DNA of 64,000 bases from Erwinia sp. S63 (GCF_016625195.1 NZ_JACVUP010000003.1:62001-126000); one strand, 5' to 3'; counted from the stretch's first letter, positions 8,815 to 16,937 are shown. Notes: generated by a model not told the origin, from the letters alone. A program made the numbers and translations.

Positions 8815-10044
8815 TTAATGGCCCGTGCGAGCGCCCGCTCTAAATCCGTGTTCACTTGCTCGCCATGCGATAACAAATGCGACGATCAAGAGTGCAATCA
8901 GCACCGGCGGAAACGACTGCGCGCCCCAGTGATTCAACAAAATACCTCCCGTGATGCCGCCCGCAGCAATCGCGCCGTTCCACGCCACCACGTTCATGGA
9001 AAGTGCGATATCTGCGCCCTCTCCCGCAGTATCCGCGAGTGCCGTTTGCAACAGCGTTGCTGCCCCACCGAACGTCAATCCCCACACGGCAACACCGAGA
9101 TACAGCACCGCTGGAATGTGCGAAAAGCCCATAAATGCCAATGAAACCAGGGCAAATACACCCAGACTCACCAGTACGCTGCTGCGTAAGTGGCGATCGA
9201 TCAGCCGCCCGATCACAGCAATCGCCAGCAGCGCGGAAAGCCCGAACACCAGCAGCACGATATCCACTTGAGAACCCAATCCGGCCAACTGCAGAAACGG
9301 GGCAATATAGGTATAGAGAATGTTGTGAGCCAGCATCCAGGCGATCACCACACTGAGCACGGGTCTCACACCTGGCGTGGTGAGCACCTTCAATAGCGGC
9401 ATGCGTTCATGGCGCGATTGCCCCGGATAATCAGGCACTTTGGCCAGCACCCACACCACCAGCACAAGGGTTAAGGCAGAGATAACCGCGAAGGCGCTGC
9501 GCCAACCCATCACGCCACCCAGCCATGTGCCGAGCGGCAAGCCTAGTGACAAGGCGATAGGCGTGCCCACCATGGCGATGGCCATCGCTTTGCCCTGCTG
9601 GTGAATCGCCACCATCCTGCGGGCATAGCCCGCCAGCAGACTCCATGACAATCCCGCCGCTACGCCAGCAAAAAAGCGTGCCGTTAGCGTGAGCCAGTAG
9701 TTTGCGGACAGCGCCGTGATTGAATTGAAAATCAGGAACCCGGCGATAGCCAGCAGCAGCACGTTCCTGCGCCGCCAACCCTGTGTCGCGATGGTCAATG
9801 GAATCGCGGCGATCAGCGAGCCCAGCGCATAAGCTGTGACCGTCTGCCCTGCCAGCGCGGTGGAGATATTCAGTCCCGCCGCCATTTGCGGCAGGAGCCC
9901 GGCGGGCAACGTTTCGGTGATAATGCAAATAAAGCCCGTCATCGCCAGCGCCAGCAGAGCCGATATCGGCAGCGCCAGCAGAGCCGATATCGGCAGCGGT
10001 TCTGTTGCTGCATCTTGCCCGGTGAGTGCGAGTTCTTTTTCCAT
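8815..10044 (-). CDS. MFS drug/sugar efflux transporter (DHA1/AraJ-like)
   Basis: Twelve-helix major facilitator, about 409 residues, predicted proton-coupled exporter in the inner membrane. The DHA1-type opening MTGFICIITETLPAGLLPQMA, motif-A-like PLTIATQGWRRRNVL and antiporter motif C-like GTPIALSLGLPLGTW are visible. Its N-terminus contains an in-frame tandem duplication (ISALLALP then ISALLALA) caused by a 24-bp repeat. It is divergent from a TetR gene, and three copies of one palindrome lie in the gap, so it is probably repressed by that TetR and induced by a toxic compound. Substrate unknown. Confidence 0.87.
   Translation of the reverse strand: MEKELALTGQDAATEPLPISALLALPISALLALAMTGFICIITETLPAGLLPQMAAGLNISTALAGQTVTAYALGSLIAAIPLTIATQGWRRRNVLLLAIAGFLIFNSITALSANYWLTLTARFFAGVAAGLSWSLLAGYARRMVAIHQQGKAMAIAMVGTPIALSLGLPLGTWLGGVMGWRSAFAVISALTLVLVVWVLAKVPDYPGQSRHERMPLLKVLTTPGVRPVLSVVIAWMLAHNILYTYIAPFLQLAGLGSQVDIVLLVFGLSALLAIAVIGRLIDRHLRSSVLVSLGVFALVSLAFMGFSHIPAVLYLGVAVWGLTFGGAATLLQTALADTAGEGADIALSMNVVAWNGAIAAGGITGGILLNHWGAQSFPPVLIALLIVAFVIAWRASEHGFRAGARTGH
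9947..9994. repeat. 24-bp perfect tandem duplication inside the MFS gene
   Basis: Two head-to-tail copies of a 24-nt unit starting AGCGCCAGCAGAGCCGATAT. The unit is a multiple of three, so the frame is kept and eight residues are duplicated just before the first membrane helix. It looks like a recent replication-slippage event. Confidence 0.9.
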
Positions 10045-10064
10045 ATTCCCTCTGAAATCATTTG

Positions 10065-10080
10065 TGTATCGATTGGTATA
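10065..10080. promoter_or_regulatory. TetR-type operator, copy 1
   Basis: TGTATCGATTGGTATA, 20 bp upstream of the MFS start. It matches copies at 10135 and 10184 and the palindromic consensus TGTATCGATTGATACA. Confidence 0.65.
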
Positions 10081-10134
10081 TATTTAGGCGTGCAATGTCG
10101 CCTTGTTAAGGTTAAAGAGAGCGATCTAGATTAA

Positions 10135-10150
10135 TGTAACGATTGATACA
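10135..10150. promoter_or_regulatory. TetR-type operator, copy 2
   Basis: TGTAACGATTGATACA, middle copy of three related 16-bp palindromes between the MFS pump and its TetR regulator. Confidence 0.65.
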
Positions 10151-10183
10151 CTAGTCAGGCAGGTTCGCTTTGTCAACGAGTTA

Positions 10184-10199
10184 TGTATCGTTTAGTATA
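10184..10199. promoter_or_regulatory. TetR-type operator, copy 3
   Basis: TGTATCGTTTAGTATA, 34 bp upstream of the tetR start codon, placed to give autoregulation. Confidence 0.65.
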
Positions 10200-10233
10200 G
10201 TAATCCACTGCACGCATTAAACAGGAGGAAGCG

Positions 10234-10842
10234 ATGGCGACGATGGGACGCCCGAGAACATTTGATCGAGACCAGGCGATCGAACAGGCGATGTATCTGT
10301 TTTGGCAGCAGGGCTACGAATCGACTTCGCTTACCCAGCTCAAGGCAAGCATCAATAACGGCATCTCCGCACCTAGCTTTTACGCCGCGTTCGGTTCGAA
10401 AGAGGCGTTGTTCCGTGAGTGCGTGCAGCGCTATCTCGCGACCTTTGGTCAGGTAACGGAATTCCTGTGGGATACCAGCCTGACGGGGCGCGAAGCCGTG
10501 GAAACTTCGTTGCGCCGATCCGCGCAGATGCAGTGCGAACCAGGCCATCCCACCGGATGTATGGTGGGGCTTGGTGCCATGAGCGCCACCTCCGTCGAAC
10601 ATGCCGCCGTGACCGAACCGCTGACACGCTCGCGCAATCGTACCCGAGCCGGAATCGCCGCCGCGATCGAGCGGGCTGTCGCCGCGGGCGAGTTGCGGCA
10701 GGATGTTGATGTCCGCGCGCTGGAGGTATCCATCAGCACTTTCATGTTTGGTTTATCGATTCAGGCGCGTGACGGCGCCAGCATTGAGGAACTCAACAAG
10801 GCGATTTCGCAGATGATGTGGATGTGGGATGCGAATAGATAA
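10234..10842 (+). CDS. TetR/AcrR-family transcriptional repressor
   Basis: 202-residue repressor. The N-terminal helix-turn-helix opens GRPRTFDRDQAIEQAM and includes SFYAAFGSKEALFRECVQRYL, the usual AcrR-type recognition-helix region; the rest is an all-helical ligand and dimerisation domain with a TGCMVGLGAM motif seen in many TetR_C families. A perfect AGGAGG lies 5 bases before the chosen ATG, which decides the start over a second ATG three codons in. Divergent from the MFS pump, with three 16-bp palindromes between them. Ligand unknown. Confidence 0.9.
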   Translation: MATMGRPRTFDRDQAIEQAMYLFWQQGYESTSLTQLKASINNGISAPSFYAAFGSKEALFRECVQRYLATFGQVTEFLWDTSLTGREAVETSLRRSAQMQCEPGHPTGCMVGLGAMSATSVEHAAVTEPLTRSRNRTRAGIAAAIERAVAAGELRQDVDVRALEVSISTFMFGLSIQARDGASIEELNKAISQMMWMWDANR

Positions 10843-10849
10843 GGTGAGA

Positions 10850-11299
10850 TCAGAGTGTTCTGCTTAAACAAACGGATTCGGTGCGACCAACATACGGGCC
10901 GTAGTTTTCAATCTGCTTAAAGCCGTGTTTAAGATAAAAATCCACGGCGCGAGTGTTGATGGCGCGTGTTGAAAGCTGAATTTCTTCGAAGCCAACACTC
11001 ACTGCCCACCGCTGCAAATGTTCTAACAGCGCCGCACCCACGCCGGATACGCTGCGATCCGAATACATGCGTTTTAGTTCAGCGATGTCACCCAACAGCG
11101 GCCGCAGTGAAGCACATCCTACAGCTCTGCCCTGCTGGTCTTTTGCCAACACCCAGATGGAGCGTCTTTCATTCAAGGCTTCAGCATTAAAGTGGCTCTT
11201 TCCGTTGTTACCGGTGATGGCCGCCAACTCTGTAGAGAGTTGTTCAATCAGACTTTGGGATTCAGGGGCGAGGGGGTCAGCGGACTCGATGGTGATCAT
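10850..11299 (-). CDS. GNAT-family N-acetyltransferase
   Basis: 149-residue acetyltransferase of the Gcn5 fold that would transfer acetyl from acetyl-CoA to an amine. The acetyl-CoA region is ELKRMYSDRSVSGVGAALLEHL followed by the late NTRAVDFYLKHGFKQIENYGPY, typical of motifs A and B. It ends 7 bp past the TetR gene in convergent orientation and has no obvious operon partner. Substrate cannot be deduced. Confidence 0.85.
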   Translation of the reverse strand: MITIESADPLAPESQSLIEQLSTELAAITGNNGKSHFNAEALNERRSIWVLAKDQQGRAVGCASLRPLLGDIAELKRMYSDRSVSGVGAALLEHLQRWAVSVGFEEIQLSTRAINTRAVDFYLKHGFKQIENYGPYVGRTESVCLSRTL

Positions 11300-11394
11300 G
11301 ATGGGCGATCTATTCCTGATGTGCGGCGATGATGCTCATCGCCTCCGGATTAACCTGCAGTCAGCACGTTAAACCGGAAGCGCTTATCTGCCAA

Positions 11395-11616
11395 TTACTT
11401 TTGTTGCTGCTGTTTGGCTTCAGCTTCTTTTTGCTTTTTACTGGCCATGTGATGGCCCACGACACAGCCCCCTACCGCACCCATCACCGCATGGTGCGCA
11501 ACATGCCCTGCAGCGGCACCGATCATCGCGCCTTTCAGGCATCCTTGCGCTTCAGCCTGAGCGCTGACGGCTAAAAACAGGCCTAAAGTGATAACCAGCT
11601 TTGACAGATTTTTCAT
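11395..11616 (-). CDS. Small exported glycine-zipper-like protein
   Basis: 73 residues. Residues 1-20 are a Sec signal (MKNLSKLVITLGLFLAVSAQA). The mature part has a Gly/Ala/His-rich segment (KGAMIGAAAGHVAHHAV then MGAVGGCVVGHHMASKK) with repeated small-xxx-small spacing typical of glycine zippers, two cysteines, and a charged Lys/Glu/Gln tail. Such proteins insert into or associate with membranes; the histidines could bind metal. Function unknown. The ribosome site is weak, so expression is not assured, but the signal peptide makes a chance frame unlikely. Confidence 0.65.
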   Translation of the reverse strand: MKNLSKLVITLGLFLAVSAQAEAQGCLKGAMIGAAAGHVAHHAVMGAVGGCVVGHHMASKKQKEAEAKQQQQK

Positions 11617-11717
11617 ACAACTGTGGTTCCGAAAAGGGATGAAGCTGAGTACGTTACCGATAAATAAGTTTGATTTCGTGCACTATTCGCTGCGGCACAG
11701 GACAGATTGAAGGCCGT

Positions 11718-11885
11718 TTATGAATGGTTGTTGATTAGAGTCTGTGTTTGGATTTCTTCAAGCGCCCTATCATAAACCACACAGGGCACATCGTAATGTT
11801 GTTCGATGCCTTTATAGCTCATCTCCTGATCTCTGCATGACGGGTTGCGAGGCTCTAATTTCAGACATTCTGTTTCTATGCGCAT
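11718..11885 (-). CDS. Candidate 55-residue protein of unknown function
   Basis: Short open frame starting with ATG. It contains three cysteines (positions 7, 17, 35) and a soluble, mixed-charge composition (MRIETECLKLEPRNPSC; IEQHYDVPCVVYDRALEEI) that looks like a real protein rather than a random frame. No signal peptide or membrane segment. The upstream sequence has only a weak GAAG ribosome site. I do not recognise the family. It lies alone between the glycine-zipper protein and the Fic region. Confidence 0.4.
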   Translation of the reverse strand: MRIETECLKLEPRNPSCRDQEMSYKGIEQHYDVPCVVYDRALEEIQTQTLINNHS

Positions 11886-12188
11886 AATAACTTCAAATTG
11901 AGACTGTTGGTGATTTTACGATTGATACTAGAGTTGTTTTACGTGAAACCAATGCCAACTTTAGGCTGGATCGTGCCCTGCCTGGATATATGTCTCACGG
12001 GATTAATGTTTGCAATGCCTCATCTATGGGGCATAGAACTCCTTTATGACTTATACAAAAGCCATTTGTTTTTGAATAGATTATTCAATAAGGCGGCCTG
12101 ACTATCCGTCGCGATGTTTGCTACCGTCTGGCGAACACTCCCGTAGCCCGTCTGGGCAGAGAGTATTTTTGACGCAGGTCTGGATTTC
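11886..12188. other. Non-coding or weakly coding stretch upstream of the Fic repeats
   Basis: About 300 bp. A hydrophobic frame from 11898 (TTG start, 67 codons) and a minus-strand frame that opens inside the repeats are present, but neither has a good ribosome site or recognisable family. Nothing else was identified. Confidence 0.4.
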
Positions 12189-12253
12189 GACATGTTTACG
12201 CCATCGACACGTTTTGACCATATGTCGATAAAATCGATTTTTTTAAACATATG
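12189..12253. repeat. 65-bp Fic-leader repeat, copy 1 (nested inverted repeats)
   Basis: First of two copies with a 70-bp period. Outer arms ATGTTTA and TAAACAT, inner arms ATCGACA and TGTCGAT; the copy ends in ATATG. By eye 55 of 65 positions agree with copy 2, and all four arms are unchanged. Confidence 0.8.
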
Positions 12254-12258
12254 CTCGT

Positions 12259-12323
12259 GACATGTTTATGGCATCGACATATTATGGCCATATGTCGATA
12301 AAACTGGATTTTTTAAACATATG
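12259..12323. repeat. 65-bp Fic-leader repeat, copy 2, ending at the fic start codon
   Basis: Same nested arms as copy 1, with the inner arms extended to 9 bp (ATCGACATA / TATGTCGAT). Its last three bases are the ATG of the fic gene. The equivalent ATG of copy 1 opens a 16-codon frame ending inside copy 2. Confidence 0.8.
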
Positions 12324-13397
12324 GTCTGGAATCCTGAAGTCCCTTACAACGCATTGCCCTTGCTGCCGCCTGACCTCGAAACCATAGAGACTCGCAAGGT
12401 GTTAAAGGCTTGTATCACAGCTCGGGCTGCGGTGGCGGAGTTGAAAACCGCCGGGGAGCTGATTCCCGATCAAGGGTTGCTTATTAACATCTTACCCATG
12501 TTAGAAGCGAAGGATTCATCGCGCATTGAAAACATCGTGACCACCAGCGATCAGCTTTTCCAGTATGCCGATCACGATGAAAACGCCGACCCCTCGACAA
12601 AAGAGGCGTTGCGCTACCGCACAGCCCTGTTCGAAGGCTTTACTCATCTTGATGCTTACCCGCTATGCACCAATACAGCGATAGCGCTTTGTACCAAGCT
12701 GCGCGCAGTGCAAAGCGATATTCGTAAAACGCCAGGTACGGTGTTGCGTGACCAACACAACAACGTGGTATACACCCCCCCCGTGGGTGAAACCGCTATT
12801 CGTGATTTGATGGCAAACTGGGAACGCTTCATTCATGCCGATGATGAGATCGATCCACTGGTAAAAATGGCGATTTCGCATTATCAATTCGAGTGCATTC
12901 ACCCCTTTCCTGACGGTAACGGTCGCACTGGGCGTATCCTGAATATTCTGTATTTGATTCAAACCGATCTGCTTTCGCTGCCCATTCTGTATCTCTCGAG
13001 GTTCATTTTGGAAAACCGAGACGACTACTACACGCTGCTGCGTGACGTTACCGAGCAGGGTAAATGGGAAGCCTGGATTCTATTTATGCTGGAAGCCGTG
13101 CGAAATACCGCCATTTGGACGACGCAAAAAATTGCCATTGTGCGTGCATTAATCACGGAAGTAGCGGCTTACGTGCGTGAAAAACTGCCAAAAATATACT
13201 CCCATGAGTTGATGCAAGTGCTGTTTGCACAACCTTACTGCCGTATCGAAAATCTGGTTGAAGGGGGCATAGCCAAGCGTCAAACGGCATCTACCTATTT
13301 GAAACAGCTTGTGGAAATTGGCGTGTTGGAAGAGAAAAGCTATGGACGCGAGAAGCTGTATATGAACACGCGCCTGTTGCAGGAACTGAATCAATAA
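12321..13397 (+). CDS. fic: Fic-family protein adenylyltransferase, class II self-inhibited
   Basis: Transfers AMP from ATP to a target protein hydroxyl. The core motif HPFPDGNGRTGR (about residues 195-206) is complete, including the catalytic His. An N-terminal inhibitory helix, SSRIENIVTT (about residues 68-77), matches the (S/T)xxxE(G/N) signature of class II Fic proteins, whose glutamate blocks ATP; no separate antitoxin is therefore needed. The C-terminal part (KIYSHELMQVLF, AKRQTASTYLKQLVEIGVLEE) is a winged-helix domain. Overall it closely resembles Shewanella SoFic. No ordinary ribosome site precedes the ATG; instead the start codon closes the second 65-bp palindromic repeat. Target unknown. 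Confidence 0.93.
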   Translation: MVWNPEVPYNALPLLPPDLETIETRKVLKACITARAAVAELKTAGELIPDQGLLINILPMLEAKDSSRIENIVTTSDQLFQYADHDENADPSTKEALRYRTALFEGFTHLDAYPLCTNTAIALCTKLRAVQSDIRKTPGTVLRDQHNNVVYTPPVGETAIRDLMANWERFIHADDEIDPLVKMAISHYQFECIHPFPDGNGRTGRILNILYLIQTDLLSLPILYLSRFILENRDDYYTLLRDVTEQGKWEAWILFMLEAVRNTAIWTTQKIAIVRALITEVAAYVREKLPKIYSHELMQVLFAQPYCRIENLVEGGIAKRQTASTYLKQLVEIGVLEEKSYGREKLYMNTRLLQELNQ

Positions 13398-13404
13398 ATG
13401 AAAA

Positions 13405-13439
13405 GGGATTGAGTGCTTCACTAAGCAGCCCTCAATCCC
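13405..13439. terminator. Stem-loop between convergent fic and ATP-grasp genes
   Basis: GGGATTGAG pairs with CTCAATCCC, with an additional inner TGCTT/AAGCA stem. On the minus strand it is followed by TTTTCATTT, so it may terminate the ATP-grasp/flippase transcript as well as fic. Confidence 0.65.
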
Positions 13440-13474
13440 CGAACCGCTATTCATCAACAGCGTGTGCACTCTAC

Positions 13475-13498
13475 TGTGCCAGGAACGTTCCAGGCACA
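13475..13498. repeat. 24-bp palindrome just beyond the ATP-grasp stop codon
   Basis: TGTGCC-A-GGAACGTTCC-A-GGCACA, symmetric except for two A:A positions. It can form a strong hairpin in either transcript. A second terminator element or a protein site are both possible. Confidence 0.5.
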
Positions 13499-13502
13499 GA
13501 TA

Positions 13503-14372
13503 TCACAACCTCAACTGCCCACCCAAAATGGCATCCGCTTCCTGAAGGGAGACATCCAGTCCCGCTGAAGGCGTAAATGTCAGCTCGCCGAAAATGACCT
13601 CCCCATTCAGCAGATAGAAATCAGCGCGCACAAATTTAAAATCGGTCGCAAGTTTCATTGCATACTGCTTCATTTTTACAAAACCATCAGGCACCTCTGG
13701 CAGGTCATACTTATTAATCAACTTCACCGTGTCCTCAAAGGGAAGCGGATTCCAGTTCATGTCAAAGTAATAGAATTTAGGCGTGCCTTTTTCACGGCCG
13801 ACACAAACCATGACGGCGTAAGGTTTGCCGTTAAAGCAGTAAAACTTATAGTCGTCTGGAAAACCACCACGTTCATTCTCGATGAATTTTTCACAGAGAA
13901 TCTTTCTCTCGATCTTGCGGTATTGAGGCTCAATAAAATGTGATGAGAAATCCTCACTTAACCACTTACCCAGCTGCCTGTTGGTTTTTTCAACATCTAA
14001 TGAGGATTTATCACTACAAATGATGTTGTAGCCTGCGCCGTGATTGCACTTCAGGGCAAATCTTTCCGGTAATGCAGCATAGTCAATGTCCTGCGGATTA
14101 TCGTAGACGCCATAAAGCTCATTGAGAATTTCACCGCAGCCTTTGGATATAATATATTCTCTGACCTTGAACTTATCTGCACACTGCGTGTAAATCTCAT
14201 TATTGAACTCATTAAACTTAAGCCACTGAATTTTTTCATTGAAATTCGTGGGGTTCGATAAATTAAGTTTTTTCTTGAATTTAATATAGTAGTGAGCTTT
14301 AGCACAGAACTCTGGTGAAATATTAGCGCTAATTTTCAGAGCTGACTTAACTGTGTGTTTTATCATTCTCAT
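13503..14372 (-). CDS. TupA-like ATP-grasp protein (teichuronopeptide/polysaccharide modification)
   Basis: 289 residues of the TupA-like ATP-grasp family often found in surface polysaccharide loci, where members are thought to ligate amino acids to sugar acids. Visible family patches: NPTNFNEKIQWLKF near the N-terminus, YAALPERFALKCNHGAGY, LCEKFIEN, DDYKFYCFNGKPYAVMVC and the metal-binding end region VRADFYLLNGEVIFGELTF. It follows the flippase gene after a 5-bp gap. The pair is clearly richer in A+T than its neighbours, which suggests horizontal acquisition. No glycosyltransferases flank it, so its polymer must be made elsewhere. Confidence 0.85.
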   Translation of the reverse strand: MRMIKHTVKSALKISANISPEFCAKAHYYIKFKKKLNLSNPTNFNEKIQWLKFNEFNNEIYTQCADKFKVREYIISKGCGEILNELYGVYDNPQDIDYAALPERFALKCNHGAGYNIICSDKSSLDVEKTNRQLGKWLSEDFSSHFIEPQYRKIERKILCEKFIENERGGFPDDYKFYCFNGKPYAVMVCVGREKGTPKFYYFDMNWNPLPFEDTVKLINKYDLPEVPDGFVKMKQYAMKLATDFKFVRADFYLLNGEVIFGELTFTPSAGLDVSLQEADAILGGQLRL

Positions 14373-14377
14373 TGAAA

Positions 14378-15613
14378 TTATCTCATTTTAAAAATGTTGA
14401 GGTGCATTTTGATGATTGTTCTATTCTTGAAAAAGTAATTCAGAAGAGTGCAAGACAAAATTTCGACAATCAAAAAACAGTATGCAGCGCCATTAATCCC
14501 AAAGGTGCGAATCATGAGCCAGGAAAATGGCACGGTTAATACACAACATAAAAACATCTTCTTAGCCAGGTAGTTGTATCCGGACTCTTTGATCATATAC
14601 CGATAACAGATCGTTCCCAGTGACGAGAACATCGTGCCAACAATGATAATAGGTATGATTTCCACTGAACCCATGTACTTATTGCCATAAAGCAAATGGA
14701 TAAAGTAATCACCAAACAGATAGAATCCACCTAGCACAGCAAGGGAAAGCAATATAACAATCCTGTTGATTTTACTTAGTAATTCATCAACAGCAGGTTG
14801 ATTCTTTTCATTGTAAATCTTTGAGAAGAAACTCGTTATTAAAGCCAATACAATAAATGACCAGGCGCCTCCTATGGTTAATGCAACGCTATAGACCCCC
14901 AGATTTGAGTAAGAGATCATTTTAGCCAGGAAAATACTCGATATCTGGGTGTAGATATCCGCTGATATACTCGAAAGAATTAGCGCGCCCCCGGTGTACA
15001 ACATGTGGCGGTTATACATCACGGCACCTTTACTGCTTTCATTGACTGCCGTGGTCTGCCTAAAGTAAACGAGGCGCATGATGTAAGGGACCAGCGGGAT
15101 AATGATGATAGGTATCGTGAAATAGTAAATCGGCAGCTCAAAGTGCGATATGTAGAATCTGGCCATCAGTGCCAGAGACAATCCGATGACATTGGTAATC
15201 GTGTTGATCTTTGATTTTAGTTGGGTGTTGTTGTAAATCGAAAAGAAGTCCATCACGATGTAATAAGTCGCAATGCAATTGGCCACGCCAAAAATAAATA
15301 CCGTTAAGTCAGTAAATAAGTAAAGGTAAGTGAGCACTGCGGCTGAAGAAATCAGAAAGAAAAAACGCCTTTGATTCTGTGTGTGCATCGCCAAAGAGAT
15401 GCCTGAACGGGCTCTCTCGCTCATGCGCTTGAAAATAATATTCTGACCGCCAAACCATGACAAGGTCTGTACAAAGATAAACAGAGAGGTGGCAATGTTG
15501 ATTTTGCCAAAGTTATCCGGGCCAATGTATTTAGCCATTAAAGAATTTATGTATATCAGCCCGATGATGTTGACTGATTTCTCCAGCATGATCCATATCG
15601 CGTTAGAATACAT
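14378..15613 (-). CDS. Wzx-like oligosaccharide flippase family protein
   Basis: Polytopic inner-membrane protein of the MOP superfamily predicted to flip lipid-linked oligosaccharide. The opening (YSNAIWIMLEKSVNIIGLIY, then AKYIGPDNFGKINIA) is the classical Wzx N-terminus. Around twelve hydrophobic helices follow, with GSVEIIPIIIVG and a Lys/Arg-rich C-terminus. The ATG at 15613 is preferred because it aligns with this opening; a GTG 18 bp upstream would add six residues. First gene of an AT-rich pair with the TupA-like gene. Confidence 0.83.
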   Translation of the reverse strand: MYSNAIWIMLEKSVNIIGLIYINSLMAKYIGPDNFGKINIATSLFIFVQTLSWFGGQNIIFKRMSERARSGISLAMHTQNQRRFFFLISSAAVLTYLYLFTDLTVFIFGVANCIATYYIVMDFFSIYNNTQLKSKINTITNVIGLSLALMARFYISHFELPIYYFTIPIIIIPLVPYIMRLVYFRQTTAVNESSKGAVMYNRHMLYTGGALILSSISADIYTQISSIFLAKMISYSNLGVYSVALTIGGAWSFIVLALITSFFSKIYNEKNQPAVDELLSKINRIVILLSLAVLGGFYLFGDYFIHLLYGNKYMGSVEIIPIIIVGTMFSSLGTICYRYMIKESGYNYLAKKMFLCCVLTVPFSWLMIRTFGINGAAYCFLIVEILSCTLLNYFFKNRTIIKMHLNIFKMR

Positions 15614-16061
15614 TTCACGTCTCACATACACTTATGTTGAGTTGCAGTTGTCTTGCTTGATAGATGTTCTACGCTCAAAAGCAACGGGGCTTATATGCAT
15701 TACTGGTATATTTATTTGCCAAATTCTTATATAGTCAAACAACCTTCACATTACTTCTTTACTTTACGCTTTCATTTTAATTGGTCGATACTGTGACTGT
15801 TTACACAAAAATAGTGAAGAGGTTTCTGTTCGAATCAGATTAGTAGCAACCATTTATTAAAATCAGTGCCAGAAATTAATAAAGCATCGCATTGGCGGAG
15901 TTAATTAAATAGGAGAGTAATAATTAGGAAGATAGGAGAAGGAACTCGCGCATTTTGAGCCGACGAGCGTGCCTTAATTGCAACATCAGCAGGTTTTAAT
16001 GATATGCCGATAAAATCATCTTACATAAAGAGTTCTGAGCATTCCGACTGAAAAATCCCAA
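15614..16061. other. AT-rich non-coding region upstream of the flippase gene
   Basis: About 450 bp, A+T-rich like the adjacent flippase pair. It should hold that operon's promoter. I did not find a JUMPstart/ops element. The stretch near 16003, ATATGCCGATAAAATC, resembles part of the fic-leader repeats (ATATGTCGATAAAATC), which may be coincidence. No gene supported. Confidence 0.45.
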
Positions 16062-16937
16062 TTACGCTAGCAACTTCTTCTTCATCACTGTGCCTTGTAC
16101 CACTGCCAGCAATATCCCTCCCACAATCAGCAGCGTGCCGATCACTTTGCTGTGATCCAGCGATTCATGCAAAATTGCCACGCCCATTAGTAACGCCAGC
16201 GCCGGGCTGAGCAGTGACCAGGGCAGAATCTGGCTGGCGGGATAGCGTTTCAGCAGGCCGTACCACAATGAATAAGCGAGGATTGACGAACCCAGCGCGC
16301 TGTAGATGACCCCCAGCCAACCGCGCCAACCCGCTGCGAGCAGCAAAGTGAGCTGGTGCTGCTCGGTCAGTAGCGAACTCACCCCCACCATTGGAATGGC
16401 AAAAAGTGAAAGCCAGCCCGTCATCGCTAGCGGTGCAATCGGCGGCAAACGCTTGATCAGCACCGTGCTGCATGCCCAACCACAAGCGCTGATCAATAAC
16501 CACATGATGCTTTGCCAGTGCGTCAGCGCCGGACTGCCCGCGAGAATCATCACGCCAACAAACGCCACCACTACGCCCATGATTTGCCGATAGTGGAGCC
16601 GCTCTTTAAGCCAGATTGTCGCCAGCAGCATCGCTATCGGCGTGCCCATCTGGATAAACACGGCGGTGGTGCCCGCATCGGTGGTTTGCATGCCGATCAC
16701 CATCAACCCGAAATGCACAAAGCCAAAGGTGAATCCCAGTAGCATCATGCCCGGTAGCTGCCGCCACGCCAGGCGATGAAAAGGCAGCAACAGGGCCGCC
16801 ACCAGCACAAAACGTAGCGTCAGCATGAACAGCGGCGGCAATTCCATCAGGCCAAACTTCATGGCGATAACGTTAAAGGCCCAGCCGTTTACCACCAACA
16901 GCAGGATCAACAAGTCACGCAGGGAAATTGGTTTCAC
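16062..16937 (-). CDS. EamA/DMT-family transporter
   Basis: 291 residues, ten predicted membrane helices arranged as two EamA repeats. The N-terminus reads LLILLLVVNGWAFNVIAMKFGL, the usual WG..F start of repeat 1; repeat 2 begins near LISACGWACSTVLIKRL; a conserved SLLSPALALLMGVAILHE marks the end. It is last in the operon and its ATG overlaps the amidase stop by 4 bp, implying coupling. Members export amino acids and metabolites; here it could remove a product of the amide hydrolases. Confidence 0.85.
   Translation of the reverse strand: MKPISLRDLLILLLVVNGWAFNVIAMKFGLMELPPLFMLTLRFVLVAALLLPFHRLAWRQLPGMMLLGFTFGFVHFGLMVIGMQTTDAGTTAVFIQMGTPIAMLLATIWLKERLHYRQIMGVVVAFVGVMILAGSPALTHWQSIMWLLISACGWACSTVLIKRLPPIAPLAMTGWLSLFAIPMVGVSSLLTEQHQLTLLLAAGWRGWLGVIYSALGSSILAYSLWYGLLKRYPASQILPWSLLSPALALLMGVAILHESLDHSKVIGTLLIVGGILLAVVQGTVMKKKLLA

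Noticed and set aside
11898..12101. Hydrophobic 67-codon frame with a TTG start upstream of the fic repeats
   Set aside because: No ribosome site, no recognisable family, and the most hydrophobic part precedes the first ATG; could be chance in AT-rich DNA.
16003..16018. Match to part of the fic-leader repeat
   Set aside because: Only a 16-bp similarity without the palindromic arms, so coincidence is likely.
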